Under the pieces are notes generated by a model that did not search any database, had not been told where the DNA came from, and was given only the letters and a program-made list of their open reading frames with translations. From positions 2,108,001 to 2,172,000 of the forward strand of contig NC_050102.1 in the NCBI RefSeq assembly GCF_902167145.1: DNA of 64,000 bases, in the 5' to 3' direction. The position numbers and the translations under genes were made by a program. Positions 1-10,797 of this stretch are shown here, piece by piece. Numbering within the stretch: the stretch's first letter is position 1; the number at the start of each line of letters is the position of its first letter. Source of the DNA: Zea mays (taxonomy: Eukaryota > Streptophyta > Magnoliopsida > Poales > Poaceae).

Positions 1-2
1 AC

Positions 3-2078
3 TTCGAGTCTCATCCGGTAACTGTGGTGTCATCCTTCCCCCTGGGGGAGATCATCCAGTGCCGAGAGGCCTCGGGCAGGATCGCAAAGTGGGCGGTGGA
101 AATCATGGGCGAAACAATCTCGTTCGCCCCTCGAAAGGCCATCAAGTCCCAGGTGTTGGCGGACTTCGTAGCAGAATGGGTCGACACCCAGCTGCCGACG
201 GCTCCGATCCAACCGGAGCTCTGGACCATGTTTTTCAACGGGTCGCTGATGAAGACGGGAGCTGGCGCGGGCCTGCTCTTCATCTCGCCCCTCGGGAAGC
301 ACCTACGCTACGTGCTACGCCTCCACTTCCCGGCGTCCAACAATGTGGCTGAGTACGAGGCTCTGGTCAACGGGTTGCGGATCGCCATCGAGCTAGGGGT
401 CAGACGCCTCGACGCCCGCGGTGACTCGCAGCTCGTCATCGACCAAGTCATGAAGAACTCCCACTGCCGCGACCCGAAGATGGAGGCCTACTGCAATGAG
501 GTTCGACGCCTGGAAGACAAGTTCTACGGGCTCGAGCTCAACCACATCGCTCGGCGCTACAACGAGACTGCGGACGAGCTGGCTAAAATAGCCTCGGGGC
601 GAACAACGGTTCCCCCGGACGTCTTCTCCCAGGATCTGCATCAACCCTCCGTCAAGATCGACGACGCTCCCGAGCCCGAGGCACCCTCGGCACAGCCCGA
701 GGCACCCTCGGCACAGCCCGAGGCACCCTCGGCTCAGCCCGAGGCGTCCGTGGTCCAGCCCGAGGTACCCTCGGCCCCCGAGGGCGAGGCACTGGACGTC
801 GAGGAGGAGCAGAGCGGGGCCACGCCTGATCGAAACTGGCAGGCCCCGTACCTGCGATATCTCCGCCAGGGAGAGCTACCCCTCGACCAAGCCGAGGCTC
901 GGCGGGTAGCACGACGCGCCAAGTCGTTCGTCTTGCTGGGCGATGAGGAGGAGCTCTATCACCGGAGCTCCTCGGGCATCCTCCAGCGATGCATCTCCAT
1001 CGCCGAAGGTCAGGAACTCCTGCAAGAAATACACTCGGGGGCTTGCGGTCATCATGCAGCGCCTCGAGCCCTTGTCGGGAATGCTTTCCGGCAAGGCTTC
1101 TACTGGCCAACGGCGGTGGCTGACGCCACTAGAATTGTCTGCACCTGCGAAGGGTGCCAATTCTATGCGAAGCGGACCCACCTGCCCGCTCAGGCTCTAC
1201 AGACGATACCCATCACCTGGCCCTTTGCTGTATGGGGTCTGGACCTCGTCGGTCCCTTGCAGAAGGCGCCCGGGGGCTACACGCACCTGCTGGTCGCCAT
1301 CGACAAATTCTCCAAGTGGATCGAGGTCCGACCACTGAACAGCATCATGTCCGAGCAGGCGGTGGCATTCTTCACCAACATCATCCATCGCTTCGGGGTC
1401 CCAAACTCCATCGTCACCGACAACGGTACCCAGTTCACCGGCAAAAAATTCTTGGATTTTTGCGAGGATCACCACATCCGGGTGGACTGGGCCGCCGTGG
1501 CCCATCCCATGTCGAATGGGCAAGTGGAGCGTGCCAACGGCATGATTCTGCAAGGGCTCAAGCCCCGGATCTACAACGGCCTCAACAAGTTCGGCAAGCG
1601 ATGGATGAAGGAACTCCCCTCGGTGGTCTGGAGCCTGAGGACGACGCCAAGCCGAGCCACGGGTTTCACGCCGTTCTTCCTGGTCTACGGGGCCGAGGCC
1701 ATCTTGCCCACTGACCTGGAATACGGCTCCCCGAGGACGAGGGCCTACAACGGTCAAAGCAACCAAGCTAGCCGAGAAGACTCACTGGACCAGCTGGAAG
1801 AGGCTCGGGACAAGGCCTTACTACACTCGGCGCGGTACCAGCAGTCCCTGCGACGCTACCACGCCCGAGGGGTCCGGTCCCGAGACCTCCAGGTGGGCGA
1901 CCTGGTGCTTCGGCTGCGGCAAGACGCCCGAGGGAGGCACAAGCTCACGCCCCCCTGGGAGGGGCCATTCGTCATCGCCAAAGTTCTGAAGCCCGGAACA
2001 TACAAGCTGGCCAACAATCAAGGCGAGGTCTACGGCAACGCTTGGAACATCAAACAGCTACGTCGCTTCTACCCTTAA
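3..2078 (+). CDS. gypsy pol C-terminal part: archaeal-type RNase H + integrase (5' partial)
   Basis: The frame is open from the window edge; the first Met inside is at 24, but the protein certainly starts upstream. Order of domains: the end of a linker (LADFVAEW), then an RNase H of the RVT_3/archaeal type (WTMFFNGS, GAGAG, NNVAEYEAL, DARGDSQLVIDQV), a Pro/Ala/Glu-rich linker with tandem PEAPSAQ units (nt ~674-785), an HHCC zinc-binding integrase domain (ends CEGCQ), the integrase core with D (WGLDLVGPL), D (VTDNGTQF) and E (NGQVERANG), and a GPY/F-like tail (WEGPFVIAKV). It ends at TAA before the noncoding tail. Oddity: the first RNase H carboxylate position reads Asn (AAC, 237-239) where Asp is expected, so this domain is probably inactive. 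The integrase core residues look intact. Confidence 0.88.
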   Translation, partial: FESHPVTVVSSFPLGEIIQCREASGRIAKWAVEIMGETISFAPRKAIKSQVLADFVAEWVDTQLPTAPIQPELWTMFFNGSLMKTGAGAGLLFISPLGKHLRYVLRLHFPASNNVAEYEALVNGLRIAIELGVRRLDARGDSQLVIDQVMKNSHCRDPKMEAYCNEVRRLEDKFYGLELNHIARRYNETADELAKIASGRTTVPPDVFSQDLHQPSVKIDDAPEPEAPSAQPEAPSAQPEAPSAQPEASVVQPEVPSAPEGEALDVEEEQSGATPDRNWQAPYLRYLRQGELPLDQAEARRVARRAKSFVLLGDEEELYHRSSSGILQRCISIAEGQELLQEIHSGACGHHAAPRALVGNAFRQGFYWPTAVADATRIVCTCEGCQFYAKRTHLPAQALQTIPITWPFAVWGLDLVGPLQKAPGGYTHLLVAIDKFSKWIEVRPLNSIMSEQAVAFFTNIIHRFGVPNSIVTDNGTQFTGKKFLDFCEDHHIRVDWAAVAHPMSNGQVERANGMILQGLKPRIYNGLNKFGKRWMKELPSVVWSLRTTPSRATGFTPFFLVYGAEAILPTDLEYGSPRTRAYNGQSNQASREDSLDQLEEARDKALLHSARYQQSLRRYHARGVRSRDLQVGDLVLRLRQDARGRHKLTPPWEGPFVIAKVLKPGTYKLANNQGEVYGNAWNIKQLRRFYP
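674..785 (+). repeat. 21-bp in-frame tandem repeat (PEAPSAQ units)
   Basis: About five units of the type cccgaggcaccctcggcacag, the last two degenerate, lie in the linker between the RNase H and integrase of the Huck-like pol. The translation is a repeated PEAPSAQ heptad. The unit stays in frame, so it lengthens the linker without breaking the protein. Confidence 0.85.
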
Positions 2079-5000
2079 GATGTTTTCAAGTTGTTCATAT
2101 ACCTCGCACCCATGCAAAGTTTAGTCATCAAGGAAGGGTCGGCCTCGCCTCGGCAAAGCCCGACCCTCCCTCGGGGGCTAAAAGGGGGGAGACCCCCTCT
2201 GCGTCGAATTTTTTCCTCGAAAAAAGATCTCTTTTTAGCAGAATTTCTTTCGTGCTTTTTGACTACTTCGAAAAGCGGATCCTGGAAACGACGGAGTACA
2301 CATAAGCAGCCAAGGCTGACCGAGCCGAGGGACTCCTACGCCTCCGGGATACGGATACCTCACTCATCACCTTCTGCGATAAGTAACTCGCGTTCGGATA
2401 AAGTGACTCCGTGGACCGGACAAGTCTTTATGTTCGGAAGCTCTTCTGCCGAAGCGGTCCTTCAAGCTTTCTCGACTGAGTCGGAGACAGGGCCTCATGG
2501 ACGGGCGAAAGTACGCGTAAGCGGCAAGGCCGACCGAGCCGAGGGACTCCCACGCCTCTGAGATACGGATACCTCACTCGTCACCTTCCGCGAGAAGCAA
2601 CTCTCGCCCACGCAAACATCCCTGTTACCGACGAGAAAGTCCAGATGCTCGAAATAAGAGGAAAGGAGACGCGGCTTTACAACACAGCGAGGGTGTGTTT
2701 TCTGGCCTCGGCGGCCGCAGAAGGCACACGCTACAAGACAATCTGATCCTGCAGGCTCGGGTCTTCACGCTGAAGGGGGCTGTAGCACCCTCGGCATCGA
2801 CGACACCTTCAGCGAGGTCCGACCCAGCCTCGGACGGCGATGCGATCCAGGGACTTCTCCGGGAATCCGGCCCGAGCAGGCGGCTCGGTCGGTTACCCCT
2901 GGGGCCTCGGTCGACCATCTTCCAAGGGCGCCAGCCCGGCCCGAGGCCTCGGCTGATCGACTCCGGCGTCGGCCCCGCTGATGGACAACCCGGCTAGGCT
3001 CCGGCCGACCAGGTTCCCATTTTCGAGCCAACTCCGCCTCTGTTCGAGCTGATATCGCTACCCCTGGCCTCGGCTCATCGAAGAGCGGCCCAGGGGTCTC
3101 TTTAACTAAGCTAGGGGAGCCTCGGACAACAAGGCCGATCGAGCCGAGGGACTCCTATGCCTCCGGGATACGGATACCTCACTCGTCACCTTGACACGGG
3201 GCGACTCATGCTTGGTGAAGCGGTTCGGATAATCAACAGGCGAGACTTAGCGCTCGAAAATGAGGAAAAAACACGGCTCCGTGCCGAAATTACATACATG
3301 TTCAGGCCTCGACGGCCACAATGAACAAAAACACTGGCATTCGAAGTGCCATTACAAACGGAACTCCGGTTCCCCCTCTGCAGGTACGAACAACCCCACT
3401 CCGAGGGGGAAGGCCTGCGGAGCAACGGAAGGCCGACGAACGGCGCGCCGTCACCTGCTCCAGCAGCGGCGACGACGACGACTTCTGCTCCGGGGGGTCG
3501 AACAGCGGCAGCACTGACCTCAGGGCGGGTGCTGCTGCCAGGAGGCCCCCGCCCACGCCAAAACTTGTGAGGCAAGGGCGGGCAGAAGTCTGCAGAGTTG
3601 AAGGTCGGTCCGTGGCCAGCCTTGGCTGTCTCACCGGCAGAAGAACCTCTTCAAGATGCCGTGGCGGACGCCGGCGCCGCGAGCGGCTCCGAAGCCACTC
3701 GCGTCCGAGAGCCAGGCACGGTGCAGCTGCCAGCGCCATGGACGACGACCGCCCTTCCCTCTGATCACTGAGTGAAGGAGCGGGCCGCCGCCCACGTGGG
3801 GGCCGACCTCAACTCGGCGCACTCCCCTCCCCAGCCCCGGTGATGAAAATCCTTGAGGCTGAGGGAGGGGCAGGGGCCGCAGCCCGGCTCGCTTTCCCCC
3901 ACCATCAAGCTGGAGGTCACCATCTTGGGTGACCGCCGGTGGAGGGGTGCGGCCGGGCTGCGCGATGAAAATCCTTGAAGCCGAACGATGGCTGAAAGGT
4001 ACCAACTCCCACGGAGTTGCGTTCCTCCAGCAAGGAGGCGGAAAGACGGCGGATACCCCCCATCCGGGGGCTTGGAAGATGGAAAGACACGACGCATAAG
4101 GGAGGAAGAAGACATGGTTGCCTTCCGAAAGGGGTCGCCCTCCTTTTAAAGGCAACTCTCCCTACGTGCGCCCCCAAAACGCCACGGGCTGAGTCTTCTC
4201 CAACACGCTCCAAGGCCCTCCCCTGCGGCTCGGGGGCTGGGTCCCGCATGTCATGCAAACCGGCTCAGAGCAGAAGAAGCCAAACCGCCGCGCGTGGTGC
4301 ACACAACCGCCCAGCGGTTACAAGCGACCCCCCACTTTTGCCCAGACCAACGGGCGGAAGGGGCGGGTAGCCATGCAGGCGGCATGCAACCGCGCGAGGT
4401 GGACGCGCTTCTCCGACTTCTGACACGCCAGCCTGGAGGCCCAGGCCCACGCGTCACGCAACCAGCGCGCTAGTTGCTGCATGCAAGCAACCGCACCGCC
4501 ACTTGCGCCACCGTCGCACCTCTTCGGTTGCGGAACCTATGCCGCGACTCGAGGCGACCCAGCGCACGACCCAGCAGCGCCAGCCTGGCGCGACGGTCAA
4601 TGCGGCCGAAAGTGGGCCGACAGTAATGATGGTGGCAGGCGGGCGGGAGCAGCAGTCACGTCGTCAGCCAGGCTCACGTCCCATCCAGGGACAGCAAGAG
4701 AGCCTCCTCCCACGGCGTGAAGACGGTGCGCCCGTGATCCGTTCCTCGAACGGCTCGCGCACGCGCAACGGCCGCCCCGCCAACCACTCGCCCTGTCGCA
4801 TTAACTCCACGGCGGGACAGGCGGCGCCTCTGGCAGGAGAAGCGGGCGACGCTTCGCCTTCGTCGTAATAACCGCGCCAAAAAAGGTACGCCACGTCGTT
4901 CGATTTCGTATCCTTTTCCTTTTTTCCTCTTTCTCTATCTCTTGCAACAGGGACCGGGAAAGGGGGATACCCCGGAAAGGATCCTTCCCTGTGAAGGAAC

Positions 5001-5953
5001 CGGGCTCCGAGCCCCCTACTGATCAGAGGTTCGAAGGCTGGCCCTCCGAAGGGTTCAACAGCCGCCTCAGATCGCATGGGCCCGACACCCACTACTGGTC
5101 AGGGGTTCGAAGGCCGGCCCCCCGAAGGGCTCCATGGCCGCCTCAGGCTACTCGGGCTCCGCGCCCATTACTGATCAGGGGTTCGAAGGCTGGCCCCCGA
5201 AGGGTTCACAGTCGCCTCAGACGCCGAGCGAGGGATGACCAGGGGTACGTTCGATACATAACCGAGGCTTGGGCTGCGCTCCCGAGGTACCCTAGGACAT
5301 TTCCGAGACCAGCGGGAGCGATCTTGTAACGGAATCCCATCGGAGGGAGGCATCGAGCCCTCGGACCCCGTCGCCAGGGGACCGGGTCCGGCAGATCACC
5401 CGCAGGTACTTTTGGGCGTGCCTCTGGGCCCCTAGCCGACCCCCAACGAACGGGGCACGGACGTCCACTCGGATTACCCGCTTGCAGCTCACCGGAGACA
5501 CCATGTTCGGTGCCCATCGAGGGTAACATGGCGCTCTCCCCCCCTCCTCCTTGCGGAAAGGCGACGTAGGGGCGTATGTAAAAAGCCGAGTCTGTCCCTG
5601 ATCGCCCTCTCGCCCTGTGCGGAGGCTCGGGGGCTGCTCTCGCAAACCCGGCTCTGGCCAAACCGTTGACAGCGTCAACATACCAGCCCGAGAGCTTGGG
5701 CCCCGACCGTGCACCCGGGCTACGGCCAGTTCGCATGAGGGAACAACCAGACCAGCCGAAGCGTTACGCAAGGCATTAAGACCTCGAAGGAGTGAAACCA
5801 CTCCTCCGAGGCCTCGGGGGCTACACCCGGCGGGTGCGCTCGCGCGCACCCACCGGAACAAAATGCAACCGAGAAAGGCTGGTCCCCTTGCAAAAAAGTG
5901 CGACGAAAGCCTCCAAGCGAGTGCTAACACTCCCTTTGAGGCTCGGGGGCTAC
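2079..5953 (+). other. Noncoding 3' region of the Huck-like element
   Basis: Between pol and the 3' LTR I see no convincing gene; the open frames on both strands are GC-rich shadows without recognisable motifs. It holds internal repeats: a ~75-bp block (centre ccgagccgagggactcc, then atacggatacctcactc) at ~2312-2395, ~2525-2610 and ~3130-3195; two copies of gatgaaaatccttga (3841, 3964); and a ~70-80-bp block (gttcgaaggc...ccgaagggttca) three times at ~5000-5225. Near the 3' end the LTR-adjacent purine tract type (ggctcgggggct) occurs three times (~5624, ~5810, ~5938). Some Tat-lineage elements have antisense genes here; I could not support one. Confidence 0.7.
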
Positions 5954-6451
5954 TGTCGGGGACCATAATTAGGGGTACCCTCAAGACGCCTAATTCTCAG
6001 CTGGTAACCCCCATCAGCATGAAGCTGCAAAGGCCTGATGGGTGCGATTAAGTCAGGAATCAGTCCATACGAGTGACTCGATCACGCTTCGCCCGAGCCT
6101 AGCCTCGGACAAGGGCAGCCGACCTCGAGGGACTTCCGTCTCGCCCGAGGCCCCCCTTTTTAACGGCGGACACATCTCCGGCTCGCCCGAGGCCTTGGCT
6201 TCGCCAAGAAGCAACCCTGACTAAATCGCCGCACCGACTGACCGAGTTGCAGGAGCATTTAACGCAAAGGTGGCCTGACACCTTTATCCTGACGCGCGCC
6301 CCCCGGCAGAGCCGAGGTGACCGTCGTCACTTCACTGCTCCACTGACCGGTCTGACAGAAGGACAGCGCCGCCTGCGCCACTCCGACTGCAGTGCCACTC
6401 GACAGAGTGAGTCTGACAGGCAGTCAGGTCTTGCCAAAGGCGCCATAGGAA

Positions 6452-6885
6452 GCTCCGCTCCGCCCGACCCAGGGCTCGGACTCGGGCTAAGTCCCGGAAG
6501 ACGGCGAACTCCGCTCTGCCCGACCCAGGGCTCGGACTCGGGCTAAGACCCGGAAGACGGCGAACTCCGCTCCGCCCGACCCCAGGGCTCGGACTCGGGC
6601 TAAGACCCGGAAGACGGCGAACTCCGCTCCGCCCGACCCCAGGGCTCGGACTCGGGCTAAGACCCGGAAGACGGCGAACTCCGCTCCGCCCGACCCCAGG
6701 GCTCGGACTCGGGCTAAGACCCGGAAGACGACGAACTCCGCCTCACCCGACCCCAGGGCTCGGACTCGGGCTAAGACCGGAAGACGACGAACTCCGCCTC
6801 GCCCGACCCCAGGGCTCGGACTCCGCTCTGGCCTCTGCCGAAACGACCTCCGCCTCGCCCGACCCAGGGGCTCGGACTCGGCCTC
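6452..6885 (+). repeat. ~58-bp minisatellite inside the Huck-like LTR
   Basis: About six to seven tandem units, each with ctccgctccgcccgaccc, agggctcggactcggg and ctaagacccggaagacg. The first five are near identical and the last ones are degraded and shortened. The array lies upstream of the LTR TATA box, so its copy number could vary between family members and affect promoter strength (inference). Confidence 0.85.
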
Positions 6886-7318
6886 AGAAGACAGACTCGA
6901 CCTCAGCTTCGGAGGAGCCCCCACGTCGCCCGGCCTCGGGCGCGGGCCCGCCACGTCAACAGGGAGCGCCATCATCACCCTACCCCGAGCCGACTCGGGC
7001 CACAGAGAACAAGACCGACGTCCCATCTGGCTAGCTCCGCCAGATAGGCAATGATGGTGCCCCGCGTGCCCTGTGACGACGGCGGCTCTCAGCTCCCTTA
7101 CGGAAGCAGGGGGACGTCAGCAAGGACTCGACCGCTCCAACAGCTGTCCCTCCGCCAAGCTCCGTTGCTCCTCCGACAGCCACGACATCACACCAGCAGG
7201 GTGCCAAGATCTCTCCGGCTGCCACATTGGCATGTACTTAGGGCGCTAGCTCTCCCTCCGCTAGACACGTAGCACTCTGCTACACCCCCCATTGTACACC
7301 TGGATCCTCTCCTTACGA

Positions 7319-7328
7319 CTATAAAAGG
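7319..7328 (+). promoter_or_regulatory. TATA box of the Huck-like LTR
   Basis: ctataaaagg follows a GC-rich stretch and is ~310 bp before the LTR end, a normal place for a U3/R boundary. Transcription would start about 30 bases downstream (~7355). Confidence 0.6.
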
Positions 7329-7630
7329 AAGGACCAGGGCCTTCTTAGAGAAGGTTGGCCGCGCGGGACCGAGGACGGGACAGACGCTCTCTTGGGGCCG
7401 CTCGCTTCCCTCACCCGCGTGGACGTTTGTAACCCCCCTACTGCAAGTGCACCCGACCTGGGCGCGGGACGAACACGAAGGCCGCGGGATCTCCACCTCT
7501 CTCACGCCCGTCTCCGGCCACCTCGCCTTTCCCCCCTTCGCGCTCGCCCACGCGCTCGACCCATCTGGGCTGGGGCACGCGGCACACTCACTCGTCGGCT
7601 TAGGGACCCCCCGGTCTCGAAACCCCGACA

Positions 7631-8025
7631 ATACAGTAGTTGAAAACAAGTGACCATCAACGCAGAACAACCAGATTCCTCCAACAACTATTTTGGGAGT
7701 GGGGCTCTATATATACCCCTCCAAAAAGCCATTATCAAGGGTGGAGTGCTCAAGAATAGGATTGGAAATGAGCCGAGCCAAGCTCTGCTCGATGCGGCTC
7801 GCTAGCTGATCGAGCTCAACTCGCCCATTTAATGAGCTTCAAAAGGAGGCTTGGCTTGGCCCGGTAGATGCTCATGAGCCGGCTCGACATGGTACAGGCT
7901 CACGTGCTATACCTTGATAAATAATATTGCATTATATAGGGAATTAATAGTCTATAAATGTGAAATGTAGAATTATAATGCAATACTACAAGAAATCTAA
8001 ATTATAAATCTAAATCATAATGCTA
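7631..8025 (+). other. Unassigned spacer between two retroelements
   Basis: GC-rich first half with Arg/Gln-like shadow frames only. 7770-7900 contains gagccgagcc / ggctcgacatgg / gctcgctagctgatcgagctc motifs that recur near 56560-57010. The second half is AT-rich (ataatattgcattatataggg). No gene is seen. The junction with the Sirevirus stump at ~8026 has no target duplication, so it looks like a deletion breakpoint. Confidence 0.5.
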
Positions 8026-8029
8026 CAAA

Positions 8030-8287
8030 TTGAGCAAAGTCCCTCTCCTACGTGATAATGAGAGTGCAATCCGCATGGCAGATAATCCCGTCGAACACAG
8101 CCGCACTAAGCATATAGACATCTGGTATCACTTTTTGAGAGATCACCAACAAAAGGGGGATATCAAAATTACTTATGTTAGCGCTCACAACCAATTAGCT
8201 GATATCTTTACCAAGCCCGTGGATGAAAAGACTTTTAGCAAACTTAGGAATGAGCTAAACATCTTAGATTCTCGGAACTCTGATTGA
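8030..8287 (+). pseudogene. Sirevirus pol 3' end (RNase H tail)
   Basis: An 85-codon open stretch carries the copia RNase H C-terminus: [20 protein letters not shown], then [29 protein letters not shown] and the family's LRNELNILDSRNS ending. It corresponds to the last part of the pol at 44.6-44.8 kb, with many differences. The in-frame Met is accidental; the rest of pol is deleted. Unlike the complete element, this copy has no stop just after the FTKP.DE motif, so it keeps the longer C-terminus. Confidence 0.9.
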
Positions 8288-9074
8288 AACATTGCACACA
8301 TAGCTCATTTATATACCTTTCATCATGTCTCTTTCATTTGGTACAAATACATATTTCTTATTCTTCTTGTGCCAAGGCTAAGACTAATATGCTTCCACTA
8401 GTACCTCTATGATTAGTCACAGATTGAAAGGGAAATGGTGTATTCGGCAAAGGTAAGGCTTCCACTCCAACTTTGTCGGTATCATTTATCCTTTGCCTTA
8501 CTCATAAACTTCTATTGGTATTACACTTTCACTCATATCTTTTTACCAAAGGGGGAGAATCAAAGGCCTCTCAAGTTTCTTCGTTTTTGGCGATTAATGC
8601 CAAAGGGGGAAAATAATAGGCCCAAAGCAAAAGGACCGGACCACCACCCACTTTCAAATTTAAAAAAACTATTCCACAAAGGGGAAGAAATTATTTCAAT
8701 TGCAAAAACCCTCTTGACAGCTAAGGGGAGAACTTCTTTAGGGGAGCTTTTATTTAGTCAAAAGAAAAGCATTTGAAACTGGGGGGAATTTTTAAAATCT
8801 TGAAAATGTTTTGGAAATCATATTCTTAGACCTTTGGCTATTTGCAAAAGAAATTGAAAGGACTTTTTCAAAAGATTTCCAAAAACAAGAAATTGGTGCA
8901 AATGTGGTCCAAAATGTTAAATAGAAGAAAGCAATCATATATACTTAGAAATTCTTTCAATTGGTTTAACTCAAAGTAACTTATGCACATATGTCAAAAG
9001 TTGCAAACCAGTTACATTCCTCACTTTATATTTGCTTTGGTTTGTGTTGGCATCAATCACCAAAAAGGGAGAGA

Positions 9075-10357
9075 TTGAAAGGGAAATGAGCTTAATCATT
9101 TCCTATAATCGATTTTGGTGTTTGACGTCCATCACAAACCACGCGGACTAACGAGTTTGCCTAGTTGTCATTTATCTCAGGTGCATAAAGTTCAACATAA
9201 ACCAACAAAGAAATTAAGTTGGGAATACAACAAAGTTTGGAGCAAAGACATGGATTGGTGCTGCCAGTGGCGCACCGGACACTGTCTGGTGCCCAGGTCG
9301 AGCACCCCACGAACTGGCCACTCTCGGGTTTTTCAGGGAGATGCTCCGCTATAATTCACCGGACTATCCGGTATGCACCGGACATGTTCGGTGATCCAAT
9401 GGATCAACGATCAACTGAGCCAACAGTCAACTTCCGTGAACAGTGAAAGTGCACAGTGTAGAAGTCAGAAGTCGGAGCTGCGAAGTCAGAACACATCGAA
9501 CATGTTCGGTGTGCCACCAGACTGTCCGGTGCAGCAAGAGGACAAAGGAATTCAATGGTCAACCGCTCCAAAGCCCAACAGTCTGCTGACGTGGCAGGCA
9601 CCGGTCAGTGAACAATGTCATGTCCGGTGCACCACCGAACTGTCTGATGTGCCCATCGACAGCAACGATTGGAATAGTGGTTGGGGCTATAAATACCCCC
9701 AACCACCACCATTCAAGCCATCCAAGCCTCCTACACTTCTCATTCAATACAAGAGCAAAGGCAAACACTCCATAGACACAATCAAAGCATTCAATCCACT
9801 CCAAGCTCCAGAATCAACTCAATTGCTTAGAGACTTGAGAGGCGATCATTTGTGTTCTTTTGTTGCTCTTGTCGCTTGGATTGCTTTCTCCTTGTCATTC
9901 TTATTCTTCTAAGTGCTTTGTAAAGCTTGCAAGAGACACCTAAGTGTGTGGTGATCCTTGTAGGGTCTTAGTGACCCATGTGATTAAGGAGAAGCCTCGA
10001 CCGGTCTGTGTGACCGATTGAGAGAGGGAAAGGGTTGGAATAGACCCGTCCTTTGTGGCCTCCTTAACAGGGACTAGGTTCTTTGGAACCGAACCTCGGT
10101 AAACAAATAACCTTGTTCATTTGTGTTGATCGTCACTTCATTTGTTATCCTTTCTTTCCTCTCTCTAAAAGTTTCCTTGCTCACATTGATTTGAGTTTGC
10201 TCCAAAGGTTATCCGCATTAATTGAGAAACTCATAGCAAGGGGAACTATCTTCCACACTCCGAATTATTTCTAATGCTAACCCCGAGCATAGTGCGTGTT
10301 TAAAGTTTGTAAATTTCAGGTTTCACCTATTCACCCCCCCCCCTCTAGGCGACTTTT
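9075..10357 (+). repeat. Sirevirus LTR (3' LTR of the truncated copy)
   Basis: Starts TGAAAGGGAAATG directly after a purine tract (aaaaagggagaga). It has CCGGACATGTTCGGTG-type palindromes (9270-9640), a TATA box ctataaatac (9688-9697) followed by a pyrimidine-rich leader, and the family ending with a C run and ctctaggcgac. The final CA is mutated (reads ttta), so the end is placed within a few bases. Confidence 0.8.
9688..9697 (+). promoter_or_regulatory. TATA box of the truncated Sirevirus LTR
   Basis: ctataaatac sits inside ggttggggctataaatacccc, the same setting as in both LTRs of the full element (38273 and 46434). Its conservation in three LTRs marks it as the core promoter. Confidence 0.7.
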
Positions 10358-10797
10358 ACGAAGCACCACTTGCGCGTGAAGGAGACCCACGATTCTCTAC
10401 GGAGTTAACTGTATCAGGTGTTTGGCACTCGCGTGGCCTTTCCTCTGCGTAAGGGCACCACAAGTATTAGTAAGAACCTTGCAAGGTTCTTGATACCTCG
10501 GTAAAAATATCGGTGCATTGATGGGAGTTTACATTCTCTACCAATCTAAAGCTTCTACATTTATTGTTTACTTAAGTTGTGCTCTTTACCATTCTTAGCT
10601 TAGAACATAGGCTAGTTAGTAGGACTAGAACTTAGGTTGCAAAACTCAGATTTGCGGTAGAGATAACAACACTTAAACAAAATCTTAGTTGCACATTCTT
10701 ATTTGGTTATCTGCATATGTTTTGTTTAAGAGATCAATTATCAACCTAGTTTAGAGTAAGAAAAACGTCTTAATTCACCCCTTTTAGGTGTCACGTT
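10358..10797 (+). repeat. Fragment of another copia-type LTR end
   Basis: After the Sirevirus LTR there is ~440 bp ending attcaccccttttaggtgtcacgttcctttca, which has the form of a different copia LTR 3' end (C run, taggtg, terminal CA). The Sirevirus probably inserted in this older LTR, but the left flank is deleted so this cannot be confirmed. Confidence 0.4.

Larger units (their letters stand above)
1..7630 (+). mobile_element. Ty3/gypsy LTR retrotransposon, Tat lineage, Huck-like (5' part outside window)
   Basis: Seen: an open pol frame enters from the left edge and ends at 2078. It is followed by ~3.9 kb of noncoding sequence, a purine-rich tract (gaggctcgggggct) directly before 5954, and an LTR with inverted ends TGTCGGGG and CCCCGACA. 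Known: an archaeal-type RNase H before integrase and a long 3' noncoding region mark the Tat lineage (Huck, Grande). The LTR start resembles maize Huck as I remember it. The 5' LTR and gag are outside the window, so the target duplication cannot be checked; ATACA follows the 3' LTR and would be its right copy. Confidence 0.88.
5954..7630 (+). repeat. 3' LTR of the Huck-like element
   Basis: 1677 bp, from TGTCGGGGACC to CCCCGACA, with perfect 8-bp inverted ends. It holds a ~58-bp minisatellite and, 0.3 kb before its end, a TATA box in a short core promoter. The upstream boundary is fixed by the purine tract and the downstream boundary by the change to unrelated AT-richer sequence (atacagtagttg). 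Confidence 0.87.
8026..10357 (+). mobile_element. 5'-truncated Sirevirus (Ty1/copia) 3' fragment
   Basis: From ~8026 the sequence aligns with the 3' end of the full Sirevirus at 44.58 kb onward: end of the RNase H, a tail with many polypurine blocks (8548, 8602, 8677, 8722, 8736, 8780, 9062), then an LTR starting TGAAAGGGAAAT at 9075. Everything 5' of the last ~80 pol codons is missing. The LTR end is taken at ctctaggcgacttt (~10357), which makes the LTR ~1283 bp, close to the 1284-bp LTR of the complete element. Confidence 0.82.

Noticed and set aside
5292..5984. 230-codon minus-strand frame at the end of the Huck-like element
   Set aside because: It crosses into the LTR start, has no recognisable domain and lies in high-GC sequence where long shadow frames are expected. 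Some Tat elements have antisense genes, but nothing here identifies one.
6452..6885. Regular repeats with similar spacing, CRISPR-like at first sight
   Set aside because: Units are head-to-tail without unique spacers, lie in an LTR, and the genome is a plant.
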